Shown: positions 1-8,670, counted from the first letter of the stretch. The stretch is DNA of 64,000 nucleotides from Rubellimicrobium sp. (GCA_019454835.1 JACFNP010000015.1:1-64000); one strand, 5' to 3'. Made by a program: numbers and translations. Notes: generated by a model not told the origin, from the sequence alone.

Positions 1-351
1 CAGTCGCGGCTGAACTTCCTGCCGGAAAAGCATACCGACTTCATCTTCAACACCCTGGCCGAGGAATTCGGCTTCGTCGGGTCGTCGGCGCTGCTGGTGC
101 TCTATCTGCTGATCCTCGCGTTCTGCCTTGCGACCGCGCTGACCAACCGCGACCGCTTTTCGTCGGTGCTGACCATCGGCATCGCGGCGAGCTTCTTCCT
201 GTTGTTCGCGGTCAACATGCTCATGGTCACCGGGCTTGCGCCGGTGGTCGGCGTACCGTTGCCCCTGGTAAGCTGGGGCGGCTCGTCCATGATCGTGCTG
301 CTGCTGGGCTTTGGCCTGATCCAGAGCGCCCATGTCCACAAGGTGAGGTAA
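1..351 (+). CDS. rodA: Rod shape-determining protein RodA, C-terminal part (5' end outside window)
   Basis: The open frame runs from base 1 to a TAA at 349-351, so only the last 116 residues are present. RodA is the SEDS-family peptidoglycan glycosyltransferase of the elongasome and works with PBP2 in the inner membrane. The visible part opens with the RodA signature loop (LPEKHTDFIF, then LAEEFG), which separates it from FtsW. Hydrophobic helices follow, then the conserved GVPLPLVSWGGSSM segment. The TAA shares its last A with the ATG of the next gene at 351, so the two are probably translationally coupled. Identification rests on the signature; the active-site region lies outside the window. 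Confidence 0.95.
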   Translation, partial: QSRLNFLPEKHTDFIFNTLAEEFGFVGSSALLVLYLLILAFCLATALTNRDRFSSVLTIGIAASFFLLFAVNMLMVTGLAPVVGVPLPLVSWGGSSMIVLLLGFGLIQSAHVHKVR

Positions 352-1280
352 TGCCGAACATCCTGCTTCTGGGCGAGAGGGTCGAACGCGACTATGCGGC
401 GCCGCTGGCGCGCGAACTGGCGGCGCGCGGCGTTGCGGCCCGGCTGGCGCCCGATCTGCCGCCCGGCGAGGTCGATTACATCGTCTTGCGGCCCGGTGCC
501 GTGGGTGCGGATTTCACGCCCTTCACCCGCGCGAAGGCCGTGCTGTCGACCTGGATGGGGGTCGAGACGCTGGTGACGAACCCGACGCTGACCCAGCCGC
601 TGGCCCGCATGGTCGAGCCGAGCATGACGCGCGGCATGACCGAATATGTCACCGCCCATGTCATGCGCCACCACATCGGCCTCGATGTCCATGTGCACGG
701 GCTGAAAGGCGCGTGGCACAGGACCGTGCCGCCCCTGGCGCCGGAGCGGCCGGTGACGGTGCTGGGCCTGGGCGAGCTGGGCCGGTCGGCGGCCTCCACG
801 CTTGCCGCGCTTGGTTTTCCGGTGACCGGCTGGAGCCGCAGCCCGCGCGAGCTGCCCTATCTGGCACGCACCTTCTCGGGCCGGGCCGGGCTGCACGGGG
901 CGCTTGATGGCGCGCAGATCGTCGTGATCCTGCTGCCGCTGACGCGGGGGACCGAGAACCTGCTTGGCGCGGCGGAATTTGCCCGCCTCGCTCCCGGCGC
1001 CGTGATCATCAACCCGGCGCGCGGGCCGGTCATCGACGACGATGCGCTGCTGGCGGCGCTGGATTCGGGGCAGGTGGGCCATGCGACGCTCGACGTGTTC
1101 CGCCGCGAACCGCTGCCGCCGGATCACCCGTTCTGGCATCACCCGCAGGTGACGGTGACGCCGCATATCGCCGCCGAGACGCGGGTTGCGACCGCCGCCG
1201 CCGTTCTTGCCGAAAACATCGCCGGGGTCGAACGCGGCGAACCGTTGCGCGACCGCGTGGACCGGGCGGCGGGTTATTAG
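351..1280 (+). CDS. ghrA: D-isomer 2-hydroxyacid dehydrogenase, glyoxylate/hydroxypyruvate reductase A type
   Basis: A 309-residue NAD(P)-dependent dehydrogenase expected to reduce glyoxylate or hydroxypyruvate. The nucleotide-binding loop is VLGLGELGRSAA at about residues 139-150. The second signature, NPARGPVIDDDALLAAL, follows at about 223-239, then the catalytic-His segment TPHIAAET near 265. Length and the short N-terminal domain fit the GhrA branch rather than SerA or formate dehydrogenase. The ATG at 351 overlaps the rodA stop by one base. The exact substrate cannot be told from sequence, so the symbol is a family-level guess. Confidence 0.8.
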   Translation: MPNILLLGERVERDYAAPLARELAARGVAARLAPDLPPGEVDYIVLRPGAVGADFTPFTRAKAVLSTWMGVETLVTNPTLTQPLARMVEPSMTRGMTEYVTAHVMRHHIGLDVHVHGLKGAWHRTVPPLAPERPVTVLGLGELGRSAASTLAALGFPVTGWSRSPRELPYLARTFSGRAGLHGALDGAQIVVILLPLTRGTENLLGAAEFARLAPGAVIINPARGPVIDDDALLAALDSGQVGHATLDVFRREPLPPDHPFWHHPQVTVTPHIAAETRVATAAAVLAENIAGVERGEPLRDRVDRAAGY

Positions 1281-1330
1281 GGCATTTCGCAGCCAAATGG
1301 ATACATTTAGCGCCCGCGACAATGCGACAA
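1281..1330. repeat. GCATTTTGCAGCC-type dispersed repeat, copy 1
   Basis: Directly after the dehydrogenase stop lies a segment that starts GGCATTTCGCAGCC and ends GCGCCCGCGACAATGCGAC. Its closest relative is at 26941-26990, with the same start and end blocks at nearly the same spacing. A third relative at 24574-24610 shares the start block. It lies 85 bp before a palindromic repeat, and at 24574 the same motif abuts such a repeat, so it looks like part of a composite element. No coding potential is seen. Confidence 0.6.
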
Positions 1331-1414
1331 AACAACAGGTTAGCGCGGGTCGCGTTTTTCACGGATTCGGCGGGCACGCGGGTCTACGCCGTGGGCACCG
1401 CCGCCCGCTAACCC

Positions 1415-1502
1415 CGTCATTGCGAGGCGAAGCCGAAGCAACCCCGAACGCTCGCGCTAAACATCGGGGTTGCTTCGTCGCCTGCGGCTCCTCGCAATGA
1501 CG
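1415..1502. repeat. Palindromic interspersed repeat, copy 1 (type A, inverted orientation)
   Basis: The segment begins CGTCATTGCGAG and ends CTCGCAATGACG. The arms pair over most of their length around an unpaired centre that includes CGCTCGCGCTAAACAT. The loop reads in the opposite sense to most copies in this window. The conserved flank (GGGCAATCGGGCG-like) also lies on the right in reverse, so the whole unit is inverted. It fills the gap between the convergent ends of the dehydrogenase and polA. There is no T tract, so it is not a standard intrinsic terminator, though the transcribed hairpin could protect 3' ends. Confidence 0.9.
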
Positions 1503-1575
1503 GAATATGCAGGTCGTCCGATTGCGCTGGCGTCAAACGTTTCCGTTTGCCGCCGACCTGCTCAGCCCCGCCCCC

Positions 1576-4359
1576 TCAATGCGCTGCCGACCAGTTCGGC
1601 CCCCGCCCGGCATCGACCACCAGCCGCAAGGCGAGCTTCACCGCAGGTTCTGCCGCCCCCTCCATCACCGCGCGCGCAGCGGCGATCAGGTTGTCGGCGG
1701 CATCCTCGTCCACCTCGAACAGCAGCTCGTCATGGACCTGCAACAGCATCCGCGCGGGCAGGCGGGCGATGGCCGGGTCCATGCGGATCATGGCGCGGCG
1801 GATGATGTCGGCGGCGGTGCCCTGGATCGGCGCGTTGATCGCCCCGCGCCGCGCGAACCCGGCAGACGGCCCGCGCGAATTGATTTCCGGCGTGTGAATG
1901 CGGCGGCCGAACATGGTGCGGACGTGCAGATGTTCCTTCGCATAGGCGATGGTCGCGTCCATGTAGTCGCGGATGCCGGGGAAGCGCTCGAAATAGCGGT
2001 CGATGAAGCCCTGCGCCTGATCGCGCGGGATGCGCAGGTTGCGGGCAAGGCCGAAGGCGGAAATGCCGTAGATGACGCCGAAGTTGATCGCCTTGGCCTG
2101 CCTGCGGATGTCCGGGGTCATCCGGTCGAGCGGCACGTTGAACATTTCCGATGCGGTCGCCGCGTGGATGTCCTGGCCGTCGAGGAACGCCTGCCGCAGG
2201 GCCTCGATCCCGGCCACCTGCGCGAGGATGCGCAATTCGATCTGGCTGTAGTCGAGACTGACCAGCACCTTCCCCGGCGGCGCGATGAACGCCTCGCGGA
2301 TGCGGCGGCCTTCCTCGGTGCGCACCGGGATGTTCTGCAGGTTCGGATCGGTCGAGGCGAGCCTGCCGGTATTGGCGCCCGCAATGGAATAGGACGTGTG
2401 CACGCGGCCCGTATCTGGGTTGATCGCGGCCTGCAGCGCGTCGGTGTAGGTCGATTTCAGCTTCTGCAACTGGCGGTAATCAAGAATTCGCGCCGGGAAA
2501 TCGTGTTCGGTGGCAAGGTCTTCGAGCACATCGGCGGGCGTGGACCACTGCCCGGTTTTCGTGCGGGTGCCGCCGGGCAGCCCCATGCGTTCAAACAGGA
2601 TCGTGCCGACCTGCGCGGGCGACTGGACGTTGAACTTTTCACCGGCGAGGTCGTGGATTTCCGCCTCGAGCCCGGCCATCTTCTGCGCGAACACGTTCGA
2701 CATGCGCGCCAGCACGTCGCGGTCGACCAGAATCCCGGCCATCTCCATGCGTTTGAGCACCGGGACCAGCGGCCGTTCCAGCGTTTCATAGACCGTCATC
2801 ACCCGGCCCTGCGCCAGCATCGGCCGGAAGGTCTGCCACAGCCGCAGGGTGATGTCGGCATCCTCGGCCCCGTAGCGGACCGCATCGGCCAGGGGCACCA
2901 GATCGAAGGTGATCTGCCCCTTGCCCGAGCCGATCAGCTCGCGGATCGGGATCGGGATATGGCCCAGATAGCGTTCCGACAGCTCGTCCATGCCGTGATT
3001 GTGCAGTCCGGCGTGGAGCGCATAGCTCATCAGCATGGTGTCGTCGCAGGGACCGACCTCGATGCCGTGGCGCGACAGCATCTTGGCGTCGAACTTCACG
3101 TTCTGGCCGATCTTCAGGATCGAATCGTCCTCGAACACCGGCTTCAGCGCCGCCAGCACGTCATCGAGCGGCAACTGCCCCGGCACCAGCGCGCCGTTGC
3201 CGAACAGATCGCCGGTGGCGCGGTGGCCGACCGGAATGTAGCAGGCCCGCCCCGGCGCGGTGGCCAGCGAGATGCCGACCAGGTCGGCGCGCATCTCGTC
3301 GAGGCCGGTGGTTTCCGTGTCGAAGGCAACAAAGCCCTGATGGCGGATCGCGGCGACCCACGCCTCCAGCGCCTGCGCCGTGGTCACGGAATCGTAGGCG
3401 GCGGTATCGAAGGGCACCGGCGCCTCGGCCGTCGCCTCGGCGGTGGCGGCGGGTTCCGGCATCGCCGGCGCCTCGATGGCCAGCTTGTCGGCGACGCGCT
3501 TGGCGAGATTGCGGAACTCCATCCGCCCGAGGAAATCGAACAGCGCCTCAGGTTCGATCTCGCGCACTTCCAGATCGTCGAGCGTGAAGCCCAGCGGCAC
3601 CCGGTCGTCGAGCGTCACCAGCTTCTGCGACAGCCTGATCTGGTCGGCCTTCGTGGTCAGCGTCTCGCGCCGCTTGGGCTGGCGGATGTCACCGGCCTGC
3701 GCCAGCAGCGTGTCGAGATCGCCGTATTCCTGGATGAGCTGCGCCGCCGTCTTGACCCCGATGCCCGGCGCACCCGGCACGTTGTCGACCGAATCGCCCG
3801 CCAGCGCCTGCACGTCGATGACACGTTCGGGCGGCACGCCGAACTTTTCGATCACGCCGTCGCGGTCGATATGTCGGTTCTTCATCGGGTCGAACATGTC
3901 GATCCCGTCGCCGACAAGCTGCATCAGGTCCTTGTCGGATGACACGATGGTGGCCGTTCCCCCCGCCTCGCGCGCCTGCCGGGCCAGCGTGGCGATGATG
4001 TCGTCGGCCTCGAACCCCTCCATTTCCTCGCTGGCGATGTTGAAGGCGCGGGTCGCCTCGCGGGTCAGCGGGAATTGCGGGACCAGATCCTCGGGCGCGG
4101 GCGGGCGGTTGGCCTTGTAGTCGGGGTAAAGGTCGTTGCGGAACGACTTGCCGTTGAAGTCGAAGATCACCGCGATATGGGTGGGCGCATCCGCGCCGCG
4201 GTTGCCGATCTCGCTCCACAGCAGGTTGCAGAACCCGGCCACCGCGCCGATCGGCAGCCCGTCCGACTTGCGCGTCAGCGGCGGCAGCGCGTGGTAGGCG
4301 CGAAAGACATAGGCCGAGCCGTCGATCAGATGCAGATGGCAGCCCTTGCCGAACGCCAT
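1576..4359 (-). CDS. polA: DNA polymerase I
   Basis: A 927-residue repair and replication polymerase that removes RNA primers and fills gaps; the length matches the family. The N-terminal 5'-3' exonuclease starts at HLHLIDGSAYVFRAYHALPP. The 3'-5' proofreading domain keeps its DTETTG motif near residue 346. The polymerase domain shows motif A (LDYSQIE, about 702), the O-helix (RRQAKAINFGVIYGISAFG) and motif C (VHDE, about 876). The frame extends 41 codons upstream. The ATG at 4359 was chosen because GGGAGGGG lies just before it and the family N-terminus begins there. It is last in a minus-strand group with the CHCC zinc-finger gene. Confidence 0.97.
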   Translation of the reverse strand: MAFGKGCHLHLIDGSAYVFRAYHALPPLTRKSDGLPIGAVAGFCNLLWSEIGNRGADAPTHIAVIFDFNGKSFRNDLYPDYKANRPPAPEDLVPQFPLTREATRAFNIASEEMEGFEADDIIATLARQAREAGGTATIVSSDKDLMQLVGDGIDMFDPMKNRHIDRDGVIEKFGVPPERVIDVQALAGDSVDNVPGAPGIGVKTAAQLIQEYGDLDTLLAQAGDIRQPKRRETLTTKADQIRLSQKLVTLDDRVPLGFTLDDLEVREIEPEALFDFLGRMEFRNLAKRVADKLAIEAPAMPEPAATAEATAEAPVPFDTAAYDSVTTAQALEAWVAAIRHQGFVAFDTETTGLDEMRADLVGISLATAPGRACYIPVGHRATGDLFGNGALVPGQLPLDDVLAALKPVFEDDSILKIGQNVKFDAKMLSRHGIEVGPCDDTMLMSYALHAGLHNHGMDELSERYLGHIPIPIRELIGSGKGQITFDLVPLADAVRYGAEDADITLRLWQTFRPMLAQGRVMTVYETLERPLVPVLKRMEMAGILVDRDVLARMSNVFAQKMAGLEAEIHDLAGEKFNVQSPAQVGTILFERMGLPGGTRTKTGQWSTPADVLEDLATEHDFPARILDYRQLQKLKSTYTDALQAAINPDTGRVHTSYSIAGANTGRLASTDPNLQNIPVRTEEGRRIREAFIAPPGKVLVSLDYSQIELRILAQVAGIEALRQAFLDGQDIHAATASEMFNVPLDRMTPDIRRQAKAINFGVIYGISAFGLARNLRIPRDQAQGFIDRYFERFPGIRDYMDATIAYAKEHLHVRTMFGRRIHTPEINSRGPSAGFARRGAINAPIQGTAADIIRRAMIRMDPAIARLPARMLLQVHDELLFEVDEDAADNLIAAARAVMEGAAEPAVKLALRLVVDAGRGPNWSAAH

Positions 4360-4395
4360 GGCGCGCCCCTCCCTTTCATCTGTCCGGAAACTGCC

Positions 4396-4410
4396 GGGGG
4401 CGGCGCCCCC
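4396..4410. other. Short GC hairpin between the CHCC zinc-finger gene and polA
   Basis: GGGGGC and GCCCCC arms flank a three-base loop just past the zinc-finger stop codon on the minus strand, 37 bases before the polA start. No T tract follows. It could weaken readthrough into polA or be a processing point. Function is not shown. Confidence 0.4.
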
Positions 4411-4607
4411 TACGAGCCGCGCGCGAAAGCGTCGGCTTTGGCCGTGTCGGACAGAACGTAATGCGCGCCGCAATAGCCGCAATCGACATGGCCGATCTCG
4501 GGGATGATGCGCAGCCAGACGCGCGGATGGCCCAGCGGGACCGACGGCCCCTCGCAGGAGAAATGCGCCTTCTCGACGATGCGGGTTTCGGGCGGGGTGA
4601 TGGTCAT
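4410..4607 (-). CDS. Zinc-finger CHCC domain protein
   Basis: A 65-residue protein resembling the zf-CHCC family, related to the mitochondrial complex I subunit NDUFS6. The putative metal ligands are Cys18 (HFSCEG), His47 and the pair in DCGYCGAHY near residues 43-49. Alphaproteobacteria often carry such a protein as a free-standing small gene. The ATG at 4607 lies between the HIT gene and polA on the same strand, with 63 bases to the first and 50 to the second. A role in complex I assembly is inference from the family. Confidence 0.8.
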   Translation of the reverse strand: MTITPPETRIVEKAHFSCEGPSVPLGHPRVWLRIIPEIGHVDCGYCGAHYVLSDTAKADAFARGS

Positions 4608-4670
4608 GGGCGCGTGCCTCTTGAAATCCTGCCCCGTTCTATCCCGAGGCGCGCCATGCCCGCAACCGGC

Positions 4671-5033
4671 TCAGCGCGCCAGCATCGGCCCCAGCGGGCG
4701 CCCGGCAAGGATGTGCAGGTGGAAATGCGGCACCTCCTGATGGGCGTGGTCGCGCGAGTTGGCGATGAAGCGCACGCCGTCATCCAGTTCCAGCAGCTCG
4801 CAGACCTGCGACACCGCCGCCCAGAAGCCGAGCTGCGCGTCCGCCCCGGCGTCGCGGATGAAATGGTCGAGCGTGACCCACGGCCCCCTGGGGATCACCA
4901 GCACATGCACCGGCGCCTGCGGGTTGATGTCGTGAAAGGCCAGCGCGTGCCGGGTTTCCAGCACGGTGCGGTTGGGAATCTCGCCGCGCAGGATGCGGGC
5001 AAAGATATTCTGGTCGTCGTAGCTGTAATTCAT
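4671..5033 (-). CDS. hinT: HIT family protein (HINT-like purine nucleoside phosphoramidase)
   Basis: A 120-residue histidine-triad protein. The catalytic HxHxH motif is in VPHFHLHILAG near the C-terminus. The N-terminus (NIFARILRGEIPNRTVLE) and the HVLVIPRGPWVTLDHF segment are typical of the HINT branch, which hydrolyses adenosine phosphoramidates and acyl-adenylates. A TTG two codons upstream would give a slightly longer form; the ATG at 5033 is preferred. The stop codon of the glycosyltransferase gene (5036-5038) lies just upstream, so the two are likely cotranscribed. Confidence 0.9.
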   Translation of the reverse strand: MNYSYDDQNIFARILRGEIPNRTVLETRHALAFHDINPQAPVHVLVIPRGPWVTLDHFIRDAGADAQLGFWAAVSQVCELLELDDGVRFIANSRDHAHQEVPHFHLHILAGRPLGPMLAR

Positions 5034-5035
5034 GG

Positions 5036-6613
5036 TCAATCCGCAAAAAGGCCCGGCGTGCGGGCGATGGCGCGTGCCACATCCTCACCCACCGCGAGAA
5101 AGGCCGCAAGGGCGGCGGCGTTTTCCCCGGCGTCCCGCGCCTGGCCGATCCGGCGCAGGTCGCGCAGCCCGGCATCGCGCAGCCGGTCGGAATCCGAGGC
5201 GATCACGTTGCGGATCGCCGGGATGATCCGGCGCAGCGCGGGTTCGGGCGTCCCGTCGCCCGCAAGGCCGATGCGCCGCGCATGGCCCATCAGGTAGTCG
5301 TCCGAGAACAGGCAGTCGATTTCCAGAACCCGCGTCGTCGAACGGTCCGAGTCGAAATCCTGCATGAGATCGAGATTCGCGGTGTCCATGCAGATCAGCA
5401 GCCGGTCGCTGTCGTAGTAATCGAACAGCATCCGCACAAGCGCCCGGCGGTGGCGCGTCCGCTTGGCCAGAGTCGCCTGGATGCCGCCGAGGTCGGGCAG
5501 CGGCGTGTCCTCCTCGTTGAAGAGGTAATGGATCGCGGGCAGGCCGGTGTAATGGTTGACCACGCCCGCAAGCCGCTTGGCCACGTGCCATTTCTTCGAG
5601 GCGAGGATCAGCAGCTCACGGTCGCGGCCCAGCGCCGAATCCGTCTCCCAGAAGCGCGAGGCAAAGCGGCGGCCGATGCGGCCCCGGCCGGTGAGGAACT
5701 CGAATAGCCGTCGCCCTTCGTTCGAGGTGCGGAAATCGCGCCGCCCCGAGGCCCAGAGGTCGGCCAGCCGCGCCTTCAGATCATGCGCCTCGGGGCTGAT
5801 CTTGCGGGCGAACAGGTAATCCTGGCTGAGCAGCAGGTCGTAATGGTCGTTGTAGAAGGTCGCGGGCATCCCGTAGTCGGTGAACATCAGGAAGGTCAGC
5901 GTCCGGCTGCGGATTTCCGCCTCGGGCACCAGATGGCGCACCAGCGTCTGGAAGAAGGTCTCGTCGGGGATCCATGTCGTGCGGAAGAAGCGCATGACAT
6001 CGCGGCGTCTGCGCGTGAAGGCGAGCACCGATTCGACGGTCGCGCGCCGCAGGCACCACCATTGCGAGCCGATCTGCATCTGCAGGTCGGAGGGGATCGC
6101 CCGGCGCAGCCCCAGCTTGCGCTGCGCGTTCAGCGCCAGATAGAACAGCGCCTTGTGGCGCCGCTCGTTCAGCCAGTGGCGATAGACCAGCCGCTCCTCG
6201 CGCAGGCCGGTCCTGATCCAGCCGCTGTCGAAGAAATCGACGCTCTCGATGTAATCGGCGTCCTGCGCGTCCAGGTAGTCATGCGCATGGGCCGCCGACT
6301 TGATCGCCATGCAGTCGCCCGAGACCATGTAGAAATGGGTCGCGCCGGGAAATGCCGCCAGCGCGGCCTCGACGGTCAGGATCGTGGCCGCGACCAGGCT
6401 CCATTCCCCCCAGCCGCAGCGCACCCGGCGGGCGGCGAAGGTCACGCTGGCGTTGCCCGCCAGCCCGGCGCGGATGCGGGCGTAATCGGCGGCGGGGGCG
6501 TTGCCGTCGAAGTGAATGGCGATCCGGTCGCCCGCCGCCGTCATTTGCCGCGCCTGCTCGATCACGGCATCTGGGTTCTTGTGGCACAGCAGGATGAAGG
6601 CAATTTCGGCCAT
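5036..6613 (-). CDS. GT14 (core-2/I-branching type) glycosyltransferase with DUF5928-like C-terminal domain
   Basis: A 525-residue protein with no signal peptide. Residues 1 to about 270 resemble bacterial beta-1,6-N-acetylglucosaminyltransferase-like enzymes: an N-terminal IAFILLCHKNPD, FYMVSGDCMAIKS, GSQWWCLRRATV, and a late IPDETFFQTLV motif. The remaining 250 residues match the architecture annotated as DUF5928 in Rhodobacterales. It would branch or decorate a glycan, probably in the cytoplasm at the membrane face. A sulfotransferase gene diverges from it 128 bases away, suggesting one surface-glycan module. Acceptor and donor are not deducible. Confidence 0.82.
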   Translation of the reverse strand: MAEIAFILLCHKNPDAVIEQARQMTAAGDRIAIHFDGNAPAADYARIRAGLAGNASVTFAARRVRCGWGEWSLVAATILTVEAALAAFPGATHFYMVSGDCMAIKSAAHAHDYLDAQDADYIESVDFFDSGWIRTGLREERLVYRHWLNERRHKALFYLALNAQRKLGLRRAIPSDLQMQIGSQWWCLRRATVESVLAFTRRRRDVMRFFRTTWIPDETFFQTLVRHLVPEAEIRSRTLTFLMFTDYGMPATFYNDHYDLLLSQDYLFARKISPEAHDLKARLADLWASGRRDFRTSNEGRRLFEFLTGRGRIGRRFASRFWETDSALGRDRELLILASKKWHVAKRLAGVVNHYTGLPAIHYLFNEEDTPLPDLGGIQATLAKRTRHRRALVRMLFDYYDSDRLLICMDTANLDLMQDFDSDRSTTRVLEIDCLFSDDYLMGHARRIGLAGDGTPEPALRRIIPAIRNVIASDSDRLRDAGLRDLRRIGQARDAGENAAALAAFLAVGEDVARAIARTPGLFAD

Positions 6614-6741
6614 GAGGCGAACGATCAGCGGGTTTCGTGGTGATTGTCCATGGCTTCCGGCGCGAACAGGCGTTGATTGCCGCGACTTTCCCTGCTTTGG
6701 GTTACGCAGCGCGCACAGGCGGCAGCGAGGGGTTGGAACGG

Positions 6742-7572
6742 ATGGGCTTTCCCGGCACCTGGATGACCGAGAGCGGCAGCATGATCTACCGCGTCGTGCC
6801 GAAATGCGCCTGCTCGACCATCGGGCAGATCATGTTCTGGTCGGACCACGGGCGGTTCTTCGACGGCGACATCCACGATTCTACCGAAGGGCTGCACAAA
6901 TGGGTGCAGGAGGACAGCCAGCCCGCCATCACCGCAGCGGTGGCGGCGCGCAAGGCGCCGGTCTTTACCTGCGTGCGCAACCCCTACACCCGCATCCTGT
7001 CGTCGTTCTTCGACAAGATCGCCGGAATCCAGAGGAACGGGCGGCGCTATCGCGGCAATCTCGTGCCGATGCTGGTGAAGCGCTACGGCGTCGATGTCGG
7101 CAGCCCCGAGGACGGCTTCGAGTTCGACCAGATCCGCAGCTTCCGCCGTTTCCTGCTGTTCGCCCGCGACACGATCCGCTTTCGCAAGCCGATGGACCCC
7201 GACATCCACTGGTCGGCGATGTCGGGCCATGTCGGCACCTTCATCACCAACGGTGGCCGCTACGATCACATCTTCTGGACCGAGGATTTCAACCGGGGCA
7301 TGGGCGAGGTGCTGGCCCTGGTCGGCGAGACCCCGCACCCGGTCGATCTCGCGACGATCCCGCGCTTCAACGAAAGCGAGGGCCACGGCCCGAAACGCGC
7401 GCATCCGGTCGAGGATTACTTCGACGACCTGTCGCGGCATCTGATGTGGGAAATCTACAAGAAGGATTTCCAGCTTTTCCGCTACGACTTCGACAACCCC
7501 GGCAACAAGATGCCCACGGGCGGGATCGACCTTGAGGAAGTGCATCGCAAGCTGGGAAAGCAGGGGGGGTGA
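6742..7572 (+). CDS. Sulfotransferase family 2-like protein
   Basis: A 276-residue protein in the carbohydrate-type sulfotransferase group. The PAPS 5'-phosphosulfate loop is VPKCACSTIGQIM about 20 residues from the start. The 3'-phosphate segment is VRNPYTRILSSFFDKI, with the RNPYxRxxS core, at about residues 80-95. The frame is open from a GTG at 6637. I use the ATG at 6742 because GAGGGG lies nine bases upstream and the family N-terminus fits. It diverges from the GT14 gene, which supports a role in sulfating a surface polysaccharide. The gene is convergent with radC, 20 bases away. Confidence 0.82.
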   Translation: MGFPGTWMTESGSMIYRVVPKCACSTIGQIMFWSDHGRFFDGDIHDSTEGLHKWVQEDSQPAITAAVAARKAPVFTCVRNPYTRILSSFFDKIAGIQRNGRRYRGNLVPMLVKRYGVDVGSPEDGFEFDQIRSFRRFLLFARDTIRFRKPMDPDIHWSAMSGHVGTFITNGGRYDHIFWTEDFNRGMGEVLALVGETPHPVDLATIPRFNESEGHGPKRAHPVEDYFDDLSRHLMWEIYKKDFQLFRYDFDNPGNKMPTGGIDLEEVHRKLGKQGG

Positions 7573-7592
7573 CGCGAGGCGCCCCGCCACCA

Positions 7593-8372
7593 TCAGATCA
7601 GCCCGCTGGCCCGAAAGCTGAGTTCGCGCGACTTGCCGATGACGAGGTGGTCGTGCAGCGTGATGCCCAGCGCGTCGGCGGCTTGTTCCACCTGGCGCGT
7701 CATCTCGATGTCGGACTGCGACGGCGTCGGGTCGCCCGAGGGGTGGTTGTGCACGAGGATCAGCGCCGAGGCGTTCAGTTCCAGCGCGCGGCGCACCACT
7801 TCGCGCGGGTAGACCGGAACGTGATCGACGGTGCCCCTGGCCTGTTCCTCATCCGCGATCAGGACGTTCTTGCGGTCGAGAAAGAAGATGCGGAACTGTT
7901 CGGTTTCGCGGTGGGCCATGACGGTGTGGCAATAGTCCACGACCGCATCCCAGCCGCTGATGACATGGCGGTTGATGACCCTGGCGCGGGCAAGGCGGTG
8001 GGCAGCGGCTTCGACCAGTTTCAGTTCGCACAGCGCGGCGGGGCCTATGCCGTCCACGGCCAGCAGCCGCGCGGCGGGCGCGGACAGCACACGGTTGAAA
8101 TCCCCCAGCGTGTCGATGAGCCGCCGTGCCAGCGGTTTCACGTCCTGGCGCGGGATCGCCCGGAAGAGGACCAGTTCGAGCAATTCGTAATCCGGCAGCG
8201 CGGCGGCGCCGCCCGCCATGAACCGTTCGCGCAACCGCGCGCGATGGTCGGCGATATAGGACGGCAGCCGCCCCGCAGGCAGGGCGGCAGGCGCCGCGTC
8301 GTCATCCGGCACGGGCCGGAGATCGGCGAAGGGAAGCGGCGCTTCGGCGCATGAGGTGCGAGTACGGCTCAT
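7593..8372 (-). CDS. radC: RadC family JAB-domain protein
   Basis: A 259-residue protein with an N-terminal helix-hairpin-helix region (DGIGPAALCELKLVEA) and a C-terminal JAB/MPN metalloprotease-like domain. The JAMM signature HNHPSGDPTPSQSD keeps His208, His210 and Asp221. The historic link to DNA repair is weak in this family and the true function is unknown. The frame extends 43 codons upstream into repeat-flank sequence. The ATG at 8372 starts just before the conserved part. It sits alone, convergent with the sulfotransferase and divergent from the DUF1178 gene. Confidence 0.9.
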   Translation of the reverse strand: MSRTRTSCAEAPLPFADLRPVPDDDAAPAALPAGRLPSYIADHRARLRERFMAGGAAALPDYELLELVLFRAIPRQDVKPLARRLIDTLGDFNRVLSAPAARLLAVDGIGPAALCELKLVEAAAHRLARARVINRHVISGWDAVVDYCHTVMAHRETEQFRIFFLDRKNVLIADEEQARGTVDHVPVYPREVVRRALELNASALILVHNHPSGDPTPSQSDIEMTRQVEQAADALGITLHDHLVIGKSRELSFRASGLI

Positions 8373-8479
8373 GGCGGCAGCCTCGCATGAAAAGGTTAAC
8401 CGGCGATTGACGAGACCTCGCGCGCCACGCGGCCGCTGTCCGGTTCGACGTTTCGGCGCGCCGGATGCGGGCGGAGCAC

Positions 8480-8505
8480 AGGGCAATCGGGCGAACGGCA
8501 TATTC
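8480..8505. repeat. Left flank of composite repeat (copy 2)
   Basis: GGGCAATCGGGCGAACGGCA directly precedes palindrome copy 2. Nearly the same words precede copies at 36476, 47254 and 48310 and occur reversed beside the copy at 1415. It therefore belongs to the mobile unit and is not chance flanking DNA. Confidence 0.7.
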
Positions 8506-8593
8506 CGTCATTGCGATGAGGCGAAGCCGACGAAGCAACCCCGATGCTGTGCGCAAGCCGTCGGGGTTGCTTCGACTTCGCCTCGCAATGACG
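8506..8593. repeat. Palindromic interspersed repeat, copy 2 (type A)
   Basis: Arms of about 36 bases (CGTCATTGCG at one end, CGCAATGACG at the other) enclose a loop with ATGCTGTGCGCAAGCCG. It fills the 355-base gap between the divergent radC and DUF1178 genes. The right flank (GGATTTGCGGACGGCGG then GCCAAACCGGGCAGAGC) matches that of the copy at 36476. A candidate promoter for DUF1178 begins 78 bases beyond the end. Confidence 0.92.
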
Positions 8594-8670
8594 GGATTTG
8601 CGGACGGCGGTGCCGTGCCAAACCGGGCAGAGCCGTTTGCCCGGTTGCCCTGCGGCGGCGCGTGTGGCCA

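Noticed and set aside
1415-1502. Palindromic repeats as ordinary terminators
   Set aside because: No T tract follows on either strand, and copies also lie between divergent genes (8506) where no terminator is needed.
1507-3942. Long plus-strand open frame opposite polA (811 codons)
   Set aside because: It is the mirror of a real gene in GC-rich DNA. The product is rich in Arg, His and Gly with no family match, while polA carries all its motifs.
6637-6741. GTG start at 6637 for the sulfotransferase
   Set aside because: The extra 35 residues lack family similarity, while the ATG at 6742 has a good ribosome site.
7593-8372. radC as a sign of an integrated element
   Set aside because: RadC-like genes occur both on mobile elements and as normal chromosomal genes; here no integrase, att site or phage gene is near.
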